DNA of 64,000 bases from Proteobacteria bacterium 005FR1 (GCA_026192395.1 WACF01000002.1:519256-583255), one strand, 5' to 3'. Counted from the stretch's first letter, positions 1 through 10,055 are shown. The notes: generated from the sequence alone by a model not told the origin. Made by a program: numbers and translations.

Positions 1-2
1 GG

Positions 3-446
3 GATCGCGCCATTGTCGCGCAGGCGATGGCGGAGGTGGATGTGCTCCATCTCCGAGATCGCCTGTATACGCATCTCTCGGGCGGAGAGAAACAGCGGGT
101 GCAGCTGGCCCGGGTGCTGGCTCAAGTCTGGCCAGTGGATTCGCAGCCGCGCCTGCTCTTGCTGGACGAGCCGCTTAGTGCTCTGGATCTTGGTCACCAG
201 CAGCTGTTGATGCGAAGCTTGCAGACATTCTGTGGAAGAGGCTTGGGCGTGATCATGGCGGTTCACGACGTCAACATTGCAAGCGCCTACGCGGACCGCC
301 TGCTTGCGCTGAAAGGCGGGCGCTGCGTTGCGGCTGGCAGCGCGCACGCCGTGGTAAGCGCGCCGGTACTGAAGGAGCTTTTCGGCGTGACCATGCAGAT
401 TCTTCCCCGACCCGGTTCCGGAAAGCCGATGGCAGTGGGTGTTTGA
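3..446 (+). CDS. ABC importer ATP-binding protein, BtuD/HmuV type (5' end outside window)
   Basis: C-terminal half of a cytoplasmic ATPase that powers uptake of vitamin B12, haem or a related metal chelate. The frame is open from base 3, before the first ATG at 27, so the gene begins upstream of the window. Visible motifs are the ABC signature LSGGEKQRVQLARVLAQ, a Walker B/D-loop stretch (LLLLDEPLSALD) and the switch histidine in AVHDVNIAS. About 148 residues are present; the family is usually about 255, so the Walker A half is missing. The binding-protein gene starts 3 bp after the stop, which indicates an operon, and that neighbour looks like BtuF. The B12 assignment therefore rests on context; the ATPase alone could equally be HmuV. 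Confidence 0.85.
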   Translation, partial: DRAIVAQAMAEVDVLHLRDRLYTHLSGGEKQRVQLARVLAQVWPVDSQPRLLLLDEPLSALDLGHQQLLMRSLQTFCGRGLGVIMAVHDVNIASAYADRLLALKGGRCVAAGSAHAVVSAPVLKELFGVTMQILPRPGSGKPMAVGV

Positions 447-449
447 AGG

Positions 450-1349
450 ATGCGTTTGTTGTTGTCTCTGGCGATCACTTCTCTTGCTCTTGCTTGCCTG
501 CCGGCACGGGCTGAGGTAGCCGTGCAGGATTCGCTGGGTCGTACTGTCGCCCTGGAAGAACCTGCCCGACGCATCGTGGCTCTGGCTCCGCACATTGTCG
601 AAAATCTCTATTGGGCTGGCGGCGGAGAGAAGGTCGTAGCCGCAGTCGAATACAGCGACTATCCCCCGGAGGCCAAAAGCTTGCCGAGAGTGGGCGGTTT
701 CAATACCTACAGTCTGGAAGCGGTTCTTGCGGCCTCACCGGATCTGGTGGTGGTCTGGGCATCTGGGAATGGAGTCGAAGTCGTCGAACAACTCGAACGC
801 TTGGGTATCTCCGTGTACGCCGACGAGCCCAGGACACTTGAGGATATTGCGCGCTCCATTCGCAATCTTGGTGCGCTGGCCGGTAGCCAGACGGTCAGCG
901 AGCAGGCAGCCGATGATTTTCTTCAGCGCCTGAAAACGCTGCGAAAAAAATATGCGAATAGCAGTCCTGTTGAGGTGTTTTACCAGGTTTGGCACCAGCC
1001 GCTGCAAACGGTGAACGGCGATCACATCATCAGCGATGTACTCGAAGTCTGCGGCGCACGCAATGTTTTCGCCGATGCGATCTCGCTGGCACCCATCATC
1101 AACATCGAAGCGGTGCTGCAACGGAATCCCGACGTGATTCTGGCAAGTGGAGCGAGCGAAAAAAGGCCCGAATGGCTGGACGACTGGCGGCGTTATCGGG
1201 CCCTTGAGGCAGTGCAGACCGGCAGCCTCTATGCAGTGCCCCCCGATTATATCCAACGCCATACGCCGCGCATTCTCGTTGGCGCTGAGATGGTTTGCGA
1301 ACAGATGGGAAGAAGTCGCCAGTCGACAGACGCCAGTCACCAGAGGTGA
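450..1349 (+). CDS. btuF: Periplasmic cobalamin-type binding protein (BtuF-like)
   Basis: Periplasmic solute-binding protein of an ABC importer, 299 residues. The N-terminus has an Sec signal peptide (about residues 1-21, hydrophobic core LLLSLAITSLALACLPARA, cleavage before EVAVQDS). The mature protein has the class III binding-protein layout: two lobes joined by a long helix, with the typical openings RRIVALAPHIVENLYWAGGG and VGGFNTYSLEAVLAASPDLVV. This pattern is characteristic of BtuF and related cobalamin or siderophore-binding proteins. The gene begins 3 bp after the ATPase stop. No cobalamin riboswitch can be judged because the operon start is outside the window. The ligand is inferred. 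Confidence 0.8.
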   Translation: MRLLLSLAITSLALACLPARAEVAVQDSLGRTVALEEPARRIVALAPHIVENLYWAGGGEKVVAAVEYSDYPPEAKSLPRVGGFNTYSLEAVLAASPDLVVVWASGNGVEVVEQLERLGISVYADEPRTLEDIARSIRNLGALAGSQTVSEQAADDFLQRLKTLRKKYANSSPVEVFYQVWHQPLQTVNGDHIISDVLEVCGARNVFADAISLAPIINIEAVLQRNPDVILASGASEKRPEWLDDWRRYRALEAVQTGSLYAVPPDYIQRHTPRILVGAEMVCEQMGRSRQSTDASHQR

Positions 1350-1416
1350 CCCGTGACCGGCGGATAGCACTGATAGCTCGTTAAGCGGCTTGTTGCAGAG
1401 GAGGGGAAGGGGCTGC

Positions 1417-1468
1417 CAGTCTCCAATCATTGGACTGGAGACTGGAGACTGGAGACTGGAGACTGGAA
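1417..1468. repeat. 7-bp tandem repeat with inverted copy
   Basis: Between btuF and gltA the heptad ACTGGAG is repeated in tandem from 1434 to 1468 (four perfect copies and a fifth ending in A). Just upstream, CCAGTCTCCA at 1417-1426 is the inverse of the repeat, so the region can fold into a hairpin between the convergent genes. Related motifs occur again between kdsA and eno. It may act as a transcription stop for both genes, but no long T-run follows. Confidence 0.8.
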
Positions 1469-1469
1469 C

Positions 1470-2774
1470 CTATCGCTTATTCTCGGGCACGTAGTCGCGC
1501 TGAGTATGACCGGTATAAAGCTGACGCGGACGACCGATCTTGAGTGGCGGATTGCTCAGCATTTCATGCCAGTGCGAAATCCAGCCAACAGTTCGGCCGG
1601 TGGCGAAGATTACGGTGAACATGTCGGTGGGAATGCCGATCGCCTTCATGATGATGCCGGAGTAGAAGTCTACGTTCGGGTACAGCTTCTTCTCGATGAA
1701 GTAGGGGTCGGACAGCGCGATTTCTTCCAGGCGCTTGGCTATCGGCAGCAGCGGATCGTTCTCCATGCCCAGCTCTTTCAGTACTTCGTCGCAGGTCTCT
1801 TTCATCACTTTGGCGCGCGGGTCGAAGTTCTTGTAAACCCGGTGGCCGAAGCCCATCAGGCGGAACGGATCGTCTTTGTCCTTCGCCTTGGCAACGAATT
1901 TGTCGATGTTCTTCACATCGCCAATTTCGTTCAGCATGTCCAGCACCGCTTCGTTTGCACCGCCGTGCGCCGGTCCCCAGAGTGCCGCAATACCGGAAGC
2001 GATACAGGCAAAGGGGTTGGCGCCGGAAGAGCCGGCCAGACGTACAGTGGAAGTAGAGGCGTTCTGCTCGTGGTCGGCGTGCAGCAGGAAGATCTTGTCC
2101 ATTGCCTTGGCCAGCACCGGATTGACTTCCGGCGGATCGCAAGGCGTGCCGAACATCATGTGCAGGAAGTTTTCACTATAGCTGAGCGCATTGATCGGGT
2201 AGAGGAAGGGTTGACCGATGTGGTGCTTGTAGCACATCGCCGCCAAGGTCGGCATTTTCGCGATCAGGCGATGTGCGGAAATCAGACGGTGCTGCTCATC
2301 ATGGATGTCGAGCGAGTCGTGATAAAACGCCGACAGCGCGCCCACGACGCCGCACATGATTGCCATCGGGTGCGCACTGCGCTTGAAGCCTTTGAAGAAG
2401 TTGGCGATCCCTTCATGCACCATGGTGTGGTGCGTAATGATATCTACAAACTCGGCTTTCTGTTCGGCGGTGGGGAGCTCGCCGTGGAGAAGCAGGTAGC
2501 AGGTTTCCAGGTAGTCGCTGTGCTCGGCCAGCTGATCGATCGGATAGCCGCGGTGCAGAAGAACACCGGCATCGCCATCGATATAGGTGATTTTTGATTC
2601 GCAGGCGGCGGTGGAAACAAAGCCGGGGTCGTACGTGAAAAGGCCCTTGCCGGCGAGAGCGCGAACGTCGATCACATCGGGACCGGTAGTGCCGGAGTAG
2701 ATTGGGAGTTCGATGGAATCCTGGGTACCTTCACCCGTACCTTCAATCGTTAGGTGCGCCTTCTTATCAGTCAT
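1470..2774 (-). CDS. gltA: Citrate synthase (type II, hexameric class)
   Basis: Condenses oxaloacetate with acetyl-CoA, the entry step of the TCA cycle, in the cytoplasm. The 434 residues fit the Gram-negative NADH-sensitive type, and the family signature is clear. Putative catalytic residues are H270 (in GPAHGGAN), H311 (in [15 protein letters not shown]) and the aspartate of NVDFYSG near 368. The start has a CAGGAG ribosome site upstream. The gene is divergent from sdhCDAB, the usual arrangement in gammaproteobacteria. A strong promoter lies about 230 bp upstream at 3005-3032, leaving a long leader. Nothing is unusual in the coding sequence. Confidence 0.97.
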   Translation of the reverse strand: MTDKKAHLTIEGTGEGTQDSIELPIYSGTTGPDVIDVRALAGKGLFTYDPGFVSTAACESKITYIDGDAGVLLHRGYPIDQLAEHSDYLETCYLLLHGELPTAEQKAEFVDIITHHTMVHEGIANFFKGFKRSAHPMAIMCGVVGALSAFYHDSLDIHDEQHRLISAHRLIAKMPTLAAMCYKHHIGQPFLYPINALSYSENFLHMMFGTPCDPPEVNPVLAKAMDKIFLLHADHEQNASTSTVRLAGSSGANPFACIASGIAALWGPAHGGANEAVLDMLNEIGDVKNIDKFVAKAKDKDDPFRLMGFGHRVYKNFDPRAKVMKETCDEVLKELGMENDPLLPIAKRLEEIALSDPYFIEKKLYPNVDFYSGIIMKAIGIPTDMFTVIFATGRTVGWISHWHEMLSNPPLKIGRPRQLYTGHTQRDYVPENKR

Positions 2775-3004
2775 TCATCGACTCCTGTAAATATCGAATT
2801 GCGAAGGGATCGACGGACTCTCGGCCGTTGGAAAGCTTATATTGCCAAGGCGGGCGGTCTTGAAGGCGCTGCGTGGCTACTCGTTCGCTGCCGTCCACCG
2901 CTGCCCTTCCTGGCGCTGATCTCGGCTCTGCAGAGCCGGACCCTTCCCCAATGCTTTTCAACTGCCGCCAACCGTCGGTAAAGCGGAGAAAATTGCGGTG
3001 GACA

Positions 3005-3032
3005 ACTATACGGCCACTCGCGGGATTGTCAA
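3005..3032 (-). promoter_or_regulatory. Sigma-70 promoter for gltA
   Basis: On the minus strand a perfect -35 TTGACA (3027-3032) and a -10 TATAGT (3005-3010) are separated by 16 bp. Transcription would start near 2998 and give a leader of about 225 nt ahead of gltA. Confidence 0.7.
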
Positions 3033-3257
3033 ATGGATTCGGCATTTCTGCCGACAGCTCCCGGCGGCCAGGCAGTCGCTTTTCGGGCGCGGATTCAGTG
3101 CACCAAAACGATGATCTCGTTTCCATGTAGAACCGTATAGAGAAAGGCATGTGACCACAAATTCACCATTTCCGGAGTTTCAAGCGGTCCATGAAAAAAC
3201 TTCTTTGGAAAGAGTGGGATAGCGCACAGCTGGCGCACTGAATCACGGCGCTATGAT

Positions 3258-3286
3258 TTGTGTTTTGTGACTGCCCTCTCTATAAT
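3258..3286 (+). promoter_or_regulatory. Sigma-70 promoter for sdhCDAB
   Basis: A perfect -10 TATAAT at 3281-3286 is preceded, after exactly 17 bp, by TTGTGT (3258-3263) as a moderate -35. The predicted start near 3293 leaves a leader of about 140 nt before the GTG start of sdhC. Confidence 0.65.
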
Positions 3287-3433
3287 CTCGCGCGATCTTC
3301 TACGGGGCTCATCGATTCACCACTGCATCCAAGTGCCTGCAGGCGAACTTCGCCGGGACAGTCCATCAGGGCTCTCTCCGGGAAGCTTTCCTCGGGCGGG
3401 CTCTGTCACACTGTCAAAAGGTAAGCAGCAACT

Positions 3434-3808
3434 GTGAATGACAAACGACCGGTCAACCTAGACCTGACCACCATTAGATTCCCCATAACTGCAATCGTTT
3501 CCATCACCCACCGTGCTTCTGGCGTCCTTCTTTATGCAGGTATCGCCGTGCTGCTGTGGATGCTGCAGGCGAGCCTGCAATCGGAAGCGTCTTTTAGCGA
3601 GCTCAAGGAAGTGCTGGCGAATCCGCTTGCTCAGTTCATCATCTGGGTAACGCTGGCTGCGCTGGCTTATCACCTGGTGATGGGGGTGCGGCACATGATC
3701 ATGGATCTTGGTTATGGGGAAAGCCTGGAAGGCGGTCGACGGGGGGCGCAGCTGGCGATCGTTTGTGCCGTGATCTTGATTGTTCTGGCGGGGGTGTGGG
3801 TATGGTAA
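3434..3808 (+). CDS. sdhC: Succinate dehydrogenase cytochrome b556 subunit
   Basis: Membrane anchor of complex II that binds haem b and ubiquinone with SdhD. The 124 residues contain three hydrophobic segments (about 22-45, 65-85 and 103-123). The conserved opening is RPVNLDLTTIRFPITAIVSI, and the haem-region motif is YHLVMGVRHMIMD. The start must be GTG at 3434 because an in-frame stop lies 12 bp upstream, and the length then matches the family. The stop overlaps the sdhD start by 7 bp, so translation is likely coupled. Confidence 0.95.
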   Translation: MNDKRPVNLDLTTIRFPITAIVSITHRASGVLLYAGIAVLLWMLQASLQSEASFSELKEVLANPLAQFIIWVTLAALAYHLVMGVRHMIMDLGYGESLEGGRRGAQLAIVCAVILIVLAGVWVW

Positions 3809-4170
3809 CCGCAGTCACTAACCTGGGGCGCAGTGGTGTTTACGACTGGTTGATTCAGCGTGTTACCGCCGTTGTTCTGACTCTTTATACCTTCTTTATA
3901 GTAGGTTTCATTCTCAGCAATTCACCGCTGGACTACGCCACCTGGGAAGAACTGTTCAGCCAGTTCTGGGTGCGCATTTTCAGTTTGCTGGCTCTGGTCT
4001 CTCTGGCGGCGCACGCCTGGATTGGGCTGTGGGTCGTTCTGACCGATTACGTGACTACCCTGACCATGGGTAGCAAAGGCACCGCGATCCGACTGTTTTT
4101 GCAGGTGGTGCTCGGTGTAGTCACTGTGGCCTACACGGTGTGGGGCATCGAGATTCTGTGGGGACTCTGA
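3802..4170 (+). CDS. sdhD: Succinate dehydrogenase hydrophobic anchor subunit
   Basis: Second membrane anchor of complex II, 122 residues, with three membrane helices. The haem-ligand region reads [16 protein letters not shown] chose the ATG at 3802, inside the end of sdhC, because the family starts at this point ([20 protein letters not shown]); a longer upstream frame would add unrelated residues. sdhA begins 2 bp after the stop. Confidence 0.95.
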   Translation: MVTAVTNLGRSGVYDWLIQRVTAVVLTLYTFFIVGFILSNSPLDYATWEELFSQFWVRIFSLLALVSLAAHAWIGLWVVLTDYVTTLTMGSKGTAIRLFLQVVLGVVTVAYTVWGIEILWGL

Positions 4171-4171
4171 T

Positions 4172-5944
4172 ATGACGAATATGCGCACCATTTCCTATGA
4201 CGGTATCGTGATTGGTGGCGGTGGTGCCGGTATGCGCGCCGCACTGCAGCTGGCCCGTTCCGGTTACAAAACCGCGGTAATTACCAAGGTTTTCCCCACC
4301 CGGTCCCATACAGTATCCGCTCAGGGCGGCATCACCTGTGCCATTGCCAGTGCGGACCCCAATGACGACTGGCGCTGGCACATGTATGACACCGTCAAGG
4401 GCTCCGACTACATCGGCGACCAGGACGCGATCGAATACATGTGTTCCGTTGGTCCGGAAGCGGTATTTGAGCTGGAGCACATGGGGCTGCCGTTCTCCCG
4501 TACCGACAACGGCCGCATCTACCAGCGCCCCTTCGGCGGTCAGTCCAAAGACTACGGTCGCGGCGGTCAGGCGGCGCGCACCTGTGCGGCGGCGGACCGA
4601 ACCGGCCATGCGCTGCTGCACACCCTGTATCAGAACAACATGCGCAACAACACCGTGTTCCTGAATGAATGGTTCGCGGTGGATCTGGTGAAGAACCAGG
4701 ACGGCGCAGTCGTCGGTGTTATTGCCATCAATATGGAAGACGGTGAGACCGTCTTCGTGAAATCCAAAGCCACCGTATTCGCCACTGGCGGTGCCGGCCG
4801 GATTTACGCGTCCACCACCAATGCCCACATCAACACCGGCGATGGCGTCGGCATGGCTTTGCGCGCGGGTTTCCCGGTGCAGGATATCGAGATGTGGCAG
4901 TTCCACCCCACCGGTATTGCCGGGGCAGGGGTGCTAGTGACCGAAGGATGCCGTGGTGAAGGCGGCTACCTGATCAATAAGGACGGCGAGCGCTTCATGG
5001 AGCGCTACGCCCCCAATGCCAAAGATCTGGCCGGCCGCGATGTGGTCGCCCGATCCATGGTGCTGGAGATCCTGGAGGGTCGTGGTTGTGGTCCGGAAGG
5101 AGACCACGTCTTCCTCAAGCTCGACCATCTTGGTGCCGATACTCTGAATGCCAAGCTGCCGGGGATTCTGGAACTGTCCCGAACCTTTGCACATGCGGAT
5201 CCGGTCAAGGAGCCGATCCCGGTGGTGCCCACCTGTCACTACATGATGGGCGGCATCCCCACCAACGTTCATGGTCAGGCGCTCACTCAGGACGCGGAAG
5301 GTAAGGACCAGATTATCCCGGGCTTCTACGCCTGTGGTGAAGTGGCTTGCGTGTCCGTACACGGCGCCAATCGACTGGGCGGTAACTCGCTGCTCGACCT
5401 GGTGGTATTCGGCCGCGCCTCTGGCCTGTTCATTGAGAAAGCGCTGCGCGAGGGCATCGAGCATCGCGAAGCCACCGACTCCGACATCGAAGCGGCCATG
5501 GCGCGCCTGAACCGCCTGAACGAATCCAAGTCCGGCGAAGATGTGGCGAGCCTGCGCAAAGAGTTGCAGACGACCATGCAGAACTACTTCGGGGTATTCC
5601 GCAAAGGTGAGTTCATGCAGGAAGGTATCGAAAAGCTGGCGGTGCTGCGCGAGCGTATCGGCAACGTTGTGCTGCACGACAAGAGCAACGCCTTCAACAC
5701 CGCCCGCATCGAAGCATTGGAACTGCAGAACCTGCTGGAAGTGGCCGAGGCAACCGCCATCGCCGCCGAAGAGCGCAAGGAATCCCGTGGTGCTCACGCC
5801 CGCGAAGATTACCAGGAACGCGACGACCAGAACTGGCTCTGCCATTCCATGTTTTTCCCAGGCGAAAAGCGGGTTGGCAAGCGGGACGTCAACTTCGCGC
5901 CGACGACGATGGAAGCTTTCGAGCCCAAAGCGCGGACTTATTAA
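4172..5944 (+). CDS. sdhA: Succinate dehydrogenase flavoprotein subunit
   Basis: Catalytic subunit of complex II: oxidises succinate to fumarate and passes electrons to SdhB through covalently bound FAD. The 590 residues are the normal length. An FAD-binding Rossmann motif GGGGAG lies at about residues 15-20. The flavin-linking histidine is H46 in [12 protein letters not shown]. Substrate-binding and catalytic motifs ([21 protein letters not shown] split across the active site, and [15 protein letters not shown]) are intact. It sits on the cytoplasmic face of the inner membrane. The gene is second to last in the sdhCDAB operon. Confidence 0.97.
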   Translation: MTNMRTISYDGIVIGGGGAGMRAALQLARSGYKTAVITKVFPTRSHTVSAQGGITCAIASADPNDDWRWHMYDTVKGSDYIGDQDAIEYMCSVGPEAVFELEHMGLPFSRTDNGRIYQRPFGGQSKDYGRGGQAARTCAAADRTGHALLHTLYQNNMRNNTVFLNEWFAVDLVKNQDGAVVGVIAINMEDGETVFVKSKATVFATGGAGRIYASTTNAHINTGDGVGMALRAGFPVQDIEMWQFHPTGIAGAGVLVTEGCRGEGGYLINKDGERFMERYAPNAKDLAGRDVVARSMVLEILEGRGCGPEGDHVFLKLDHLGADTLNAKLPGILELSRTFAHADPVKEPIPVVPTCHYMMGGIPTNVHGQALTQDAEGKDQIIPGFYACGEVACVSVHGANRLGGNSLLDLVVFGRASGLFIEKALREGIEHREATDSDIEAAMARLNRLNESKSGEDVASLRKELQTTMQNYFGVFRKGEFMQEGIEKLAVLRERIGNVVLHDKSNAFNTARIEALELQNLLEVAEATAIAAEERKESRGAHAREDYQERDDQNWLCHSMFFPGEKRVGKRDVNFAPTTMEAFEPKARTY

Positions 5945-6001
5945 GAGCTACGAACCAGTTGAGACCTTGCGGCTGAGTCGCATTGAACGGTGAAAGAACA
6001 C

Positions 6002-6706
6002 ATGTTGAAAGTCGAAGTTTATCGCTACAACCCGGATACGGACAGCAAGCCGTCCATGAAGTCCTATGACCTGGACACCCAGGGCAAGGACCTGATGGTT
6101 CTGGATGTGCTGGAAATGCTGAAGGACGAGGACCCGAGCCTGACCTACCGGCGCTCCTGCCGCGAAGGCGTTTGCGGTTCGGACGGTATGAACATCAACG
6201 GCAAGAACGGTCTCGCCTGCATCACTCCCCTGTCCGAGTGCGTGAAAGGCAACAAGCTGGTATTGCGTCCGCTGCCAGGTCTGCCGGTAATCCGCGACCT
6301 TATCGTGGACATGAGCATTTTCTACGCGCAATACGCGAAAGTTGAGCCTTACCTGCAGAACAATACGCCGGCTCCGGCCATCGAGCGTCTGCAGTCGCCG
6401 GAAGACCGCGCCAAACTGGATGGGCTTTATGAGTGCATTCTCTGCGCCTGCTGCTCGACCAGCTGCCCGTCCTTCTGGTGGAATCCGGAGAAGTTCATCG
6501 GTCCGGCCGGTCTGCTCCAGGCCTACCGCTTCCTGGCCGACAGCCGCGATACCGCAGAAAATGAACGCCTCGCGAAAATGGATGACCCCTTCAGCGTGTT
6601 TCGCTGCCACGGCATTCAGAACTGCGTCGCGGTCTGCCCCAAGGGCCTGAACCCGACCCGCGCGATTGGGCACATCCGGAACATGCTGCTGCAGCGCGCC
6701 ACCTGA
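6002..6706 (+). CDS. sdhB: Succinate dehydrogenase iron-sulfur subunit
   Basis: Carries electrons from FAD in SdhA to quinone. The 234 residues contain three cysteine groups: SCREGVCGSDGMNINGKNG followed by LAC for the 2Fe-2S centre, CILCACCSTSCP for the 4Fe-4S centre, and CHGIQNCVAVCPKG for the 3Fe-4S/4Fe region. I placed the start at ATG 6002, where the family begins (MLKVEVYRYNPDTD). A GTG 12 bp earlier (5990) is in frame and would add four residues, and neither start has a strong ribosome site. The gap to sdhA is 57 bp. Confidence 0.95.
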   Translation: MLKVEVYRYNPDTDSKPSMKSYDLDTQGKDLMVLDVLEMLKDEDPSLTYRRSCREGVCGSDGMNINGKNGLACITPLSECVKGNKLVLRPLPGLPVIRDLIVDMSIFYAQYAKVEPYLQNNTPAPAIERLQSPEDRAKLDGLYECILCACCSTSCPSFWWNPEKFIGPAGLLQAYRFLADSRDTAENERLAKMDDPFSVFRCHGIQNCVAVCPKGLNPTRAIGHIRNMLLQRAT

Positions 6707-7108
6707 TTTCAGGTCGGCACAGGCAAGTCCTTAGTAAATGTTGAAAAGCGCTCAAAAGGCGCCCTAGTGCCCAGCCCGTGCTGGGCACAGGCATATAGAG
6801 AGTACTCGGTGGCCACAGGCAGCTGAAAAGGATCGGTTGCCCATACGATGCCGGTTTTAACCGACATCCTGGCCGTACAACTCACGTACATATCGGGGAA
6901 TTGGATTCCGCCCGGCTCAGGCCGGTCGACATCGATGTCGGCGGAACGAGCGTTCGGGTCATCGGATTCCAGCGGCTGGAAAGGACAGTGTCTCAGCAGG
7001 CCAAGGCATCGCCAAAGCAGTGCCGGTTTGCTGTATGTTCGTTTTCAGGCTGCTAGACTCTGCCGGATTTCTCGCCCCTTTACTTGAATTTAGTCAAGGT
7101 GGGCAACC
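6707..7108. other. sdhB-sucA intergenic region
   Basis: No gene is supported in these 402 bp. A perfect 9-bp hairpin (6767-6775 with 6780-6788, loop CCGT) lacks a T-run, so it may be a processing or pausing site between the sdh and suc units rather than a simple terminator. The sucA promoter probably lies near 7028-7060, but the boxes are weak (TTGCTG; TAGACT) and I do not call it. Confidence 0.5.
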
Positions 7109-9955
7109 ATGCAAGGCGATGCCAACGAAAGCGTAATGCAACTCCTGTGGAGCACTTCCCAGCTCTCCGGCGGGAATGCGGCTTACGTCGAAGATCTCTA
7201 CGAAGAATACCTCCACAACCCCAACAGCGTACCCGAAGAGTGGCGCAGCTATTTCGACAAGCTGCCCCGCGTCGATGGTGTCGTCACCCAGGACACGCCT
7301 CACTCCGTTGTTCGCGAGCATTTCGAACTGCTCGGCAAGCGTCGCGCACGGCCGATTGCCGCGCCGGGCTCCGGTGGCGTCAACATCGAGCACGAGCGAA
7401 AGCAGGTCAAAGTCGTTCAGCTGATCAGCTCGTACCGCTTCCGTGGTCATCAGAAGGCAAAGCTCGATCCGCTTGGCCTAATGGAACGCGAAACCGTTCC
7501 CGATCTCGATCTCAGTTTCCACGGCCTGACACCGGCAGATCTTGATACCGTCTTCCAGACCGGCAATCTCTTCATCGGCAAGGAAGAAGCGCCGCTGCGC
7601 GAGATCATCGAGGCCCTGGAGCAGACTTACTGCGGTTCGGTTGGCCCCGAGATCATGCACATCACGAACTTCGCCGAAAAGCAGTGGCTGCAGCAGCGCC
7701 TGGAAAGCGTGCGCTCGAACCCCGTCTATGGCGAAGATCTGCGTCGCAAGCTGCTCGAACGACTGACCGCGGCAGAAGGTCTGGAACGGCATCTCGACAG
7801 CAAGTACCCGGGCACCAAGCGCTTCGGTCTGGAAGGTGGTGAAAGCTTTATTCCACTGTTAGACGCGCTGATCAATCGCGCCGGTTACTACGGTGCGAAG
7901 GAAATCGTGCTGGGCATGGCTCACCGCGGTCGCCTCAATACATTGGTGAACGTGCTCGGCAAGAATCCCGCCGAGCTTTTCGATGAGTTCGAAGGTAAGC
8001 GTTTCATCGGCACTTCCGGCGACGTGAAATACCATCAGGGCTTTTCTTCAAACGTAATGACACCCGGTGGGGAAGTCCACCTCGCAATGGCATTCAACCC
8101 AAGCCATCTCGAGATCGTTTCGCCCGTAGTCGAAGGTTCGGTGCGCGCCCGCCAGGACCGCCGCAACGATCCGCTCGGTAACAAAGTAGTGCCGATTGTG
8201 GTGCACGGGGATGCGGCATTCGCCGGTCAGGGCGTGGTGCTGGAAACATTCCAGATGAGCCAGACCCGCGCCTACGGAACTGGCGGTACCATTCACATCG
8301 TCATCAACAACCAGGTTGGTTTCACCACCAGTCGCCGGGACGACGCGCGCTCCACTGAATACTGCACCGATGTTTCCAAGATGGTCGGCGCACCGGTATT
8401 CCATGTGAACGGCGACGATCCGGAAGCCGTATTGTTCGTCACCCAACTGGCGATGGACTACCGCTACGAATTCAAGCAGGACGTGGTTATCGACCTGTTC
8501 TGCTACCGTCGTCGCGGCCACAACGAAACCGATGAGCCGTCTTCTACCCAGCCGCTCATGTACAGCAAGATTCGCAAGCACAAGACAACGCGGACCCTGT
8601 ACGCGGAAAGGCTGGTGGATGAAGGGGTGATCAGCCAGGAGCAAGCGGACAAGATGGCCGACGATTACCGCGCGGCCCTCGATCGCGGTGAGCACGTGGC
8701 CAGCGGTTTGGTGAGCGAACCCGACAGCTCCCTGTTCGTGGACTGGAGTCCCTATATCGGACACGACTGGACCACGCCAGCCGATACCACGTTCCCCATC
8801 AAGGAGCTGCAGGAACTCGGCCACAAGATGTGCGAGATCCCCGACGGCGTCGTGGTGCAGAAGCAGGTTGCGAAGATTTACGAAGACCGCCGCAAGATGG
8901 CCGGCGGCGCTCTGCCCATCAACTGGGGCATGGCGGAAATGCTGGCCTACGCGAGCTTGTTGAAGCAGGGTTTCCGCCTGCGGATTACCGGTCAGGACGT
9001 GCGTCGCGGTACCTTCTCTCACCGCCACGCGGTGATCAACAGCCAGAAGGATGGTTCCACCTATTATCCGCTGTCCGAACTCTTCCCTGGTCAGCCGGAT
9101 TTCGATATCTACGATTCGCTGCTGTCGGAAGAGGGTGTGCTGGCCTTCGAATACGGTTATGCCACCACCACCCCGAACGCACTGGTGATCTGGGAAGCGC
9201 AATTTGGTGATTTTGCCAACGGCGCCCAGGTGGTTATCGATCAGTTCATTACCAGCGGCGAGCACAAGTGGGGCCGTTTGTGCGGACTCACCATGCTGCT
9301 GCCGCACGGCTATGAAGGACAGGGACCGGAGCACTCGTCGGCGCGACTGGAGCGCTTCCTGCAACTCTGCGCGGAGCACAACATCCAGGTCTGCATTCCC
9401 ACCACCCCGGCACAGATCTTCCATCTGCTGCGGCGCCAGGCAATTCGTCCCATGCGTCGTCCGCTGGTGGTGATGAGTCCCAAGTGGATTCTTCGTCACA
9501 AGCTGGCCGTATCCAGCCTCGAAGATCTGGCAAGCGGTCGTTTCCAGAACGTTCTGAACGACGACCTGGTGAATCCGCAAGACGTGACCCGCATCGTTCT
9601 CTGCAGTGGCAAGGTGTATTACCACTTGCTGGAAGCGCGCATGGAGCGCGAGCAGAAGAATGTCGCGATCATTCGTCTCGAGCAGCTCTATCCGTTCCCG
9701 GAAGACGAATTGGAAGCGGCGCTTCGTCAGTACAGCAATGTGAAGGAAATCGTCTGGTGTCAGGAAGAGCCGATGAACCAGGGCGCGTGGTACAGTAGTC
9801 AGCACCATATGCGCCGGGTCATCAACGAATACGATCCTTCGCTGTACCTGGTCTACGTGGGACGCGATCCGGCGGCGGCGCCAGCGGCCGGATACATGTC
9901 GACGCACCTGGAGCAGCAACAAAAATTTGTTGAAGAAGCTCTGGGCGGACAGTAA
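7109..9955 (+). CDS. sucA: 2-oxoglutarate dehydrogenase E1 component
   Basis: Thiamine-diphosphate-dependent decarboxylase that starts the 2-oxoglutarate dehydrogenase complex. The 948 residues are close to the usual 930-945. The N-terminal peptide that binds the E2 core is present (SGGNAAYVEDLYEEYLHNP, about residues 20-38). The catalytic histidine region GMAHRGRLN, the ThDP-binding GDAAFAGQGVV to NNQVGFTTS region and the C-terminal transketolase-like domain are all visible. The AAGG-type ribosome site (CAAGGTGGGC) precedes ATG 7109. sucB follows after 100 bp. Confidence 0.97.
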   Translation: MQGDANESVMQLLWSTSQLSGGNAAYVEDLYEEYLHNPNSVPEEWRSYFDKLPRVDGVVTQDTPHSVVREHFELLGKRRARPIAAPGSGGVNIEHERKQVKVVQLISSYRFRGHQKAKLDPLGLMERETVPDLDLSFHGLTPADLDTVFQTGNLFIGKEEAPLREIIEALEQTYCGSVGPEIMHITNFAEKQWLQQRLESVRSNPVYGEDLRRKLLERLTAAEGLERHLDSKYPGTKRFGLEGGESFIPLLDALINRAGYYGAKEIVLGMAHRGRLNTLVNVLGKNPAELFDEFEGKRFIGTSGDVKYHQGFSSNVMTPGGEVHLAMAFNPSHLEIVSPVVEGSVRARQDRRNDPLGNKVVPIVVHGDAAFAGQGVVLETFQMSQTRAYGTGGTIHIVINNQVGFTTSRRDDARSTEYCTDVSKMVGAPVFHVNGDDPEAVLFVTQLAMDYRYEFKQDVVIDLFCYRRRGHNETDEPSSTQPLMYSKIRKHKTTRTLYAERLVDEGVISQEQADKMADDYRAALDRGEHVASGLVSEPDSSLFVDWSPYIGHDWTTPADTTFPIKELQELGHKMCEIPDGVVVQKQVAKIYEDRRKMAGGALPINWGMAEMLAYASLLKQGFRLRITGQDVRRGTFSHRHAVINSQKDGSTYYPLSELFPGQPDFDIYDSLLSEEGVLAFEYGYATTTPNALVIWEAQFGDFANGAQVVIDQFITSGEHKWGRLCGLTMLLPHGYEGQGPEHSSARLERFLQLCAEHNIQVCIPTTPAQIFHLLRRQAIRPMRRPLVVMSPKWILRHKLAVSSLEDLASGRFQNVLNDDLVNPQDVTRIVLCSGKVYYHLLEARMEREQKNVAIIRLEQLYPFPEDELEAALRQYSNVKEIVWCQEEPMNQGAWYSSQHHMRRVINEYDPSLYLVYVGRDPAAAPAAGYMSTHLEQQQKFVEEALGGQ

Positions 9956-10055
9956 GTCCGCGCGGCAAGGGCAACAAAGAAAAATGGGGCATTGGTGGCA
10001 GTTGGCTGTCGCCGTGAATAAATCGATTTGCTGAAGCGATAGGACAAACAACGAA

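Larger units (their letters stand above)
2775..3433. other. Divergent control region between gltA and sdhC
   Basis: This 659-bp region separates the two divergent TCA transcription units. It holds one good sigma-70 promoter in each direction (see separate entries) and leaders of about 225 nt for gltA and about 140 nt for sdhC. Short frames here have no ribosome site or recognisable product, and I do not accept them as genes. Regulators of this locus in relatives (ArcA, Crp, RyhB-like sRNA) could act here, but I did not identify a specific operator. Confidence 0.6.

Noticed and set aside
1506..2597. Long plus-strand frame of 363 codons opposite gltA
   Set aside because: It is the antisense shadow of citrate synthase, whose family motifs and length are complete.
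7028..7059. Candidate sucA promoter (TTGCTG with TAGACT)
   Set aside because: The spacing is 20 bp and both boxes are poor matches; not strong enough to annotate.
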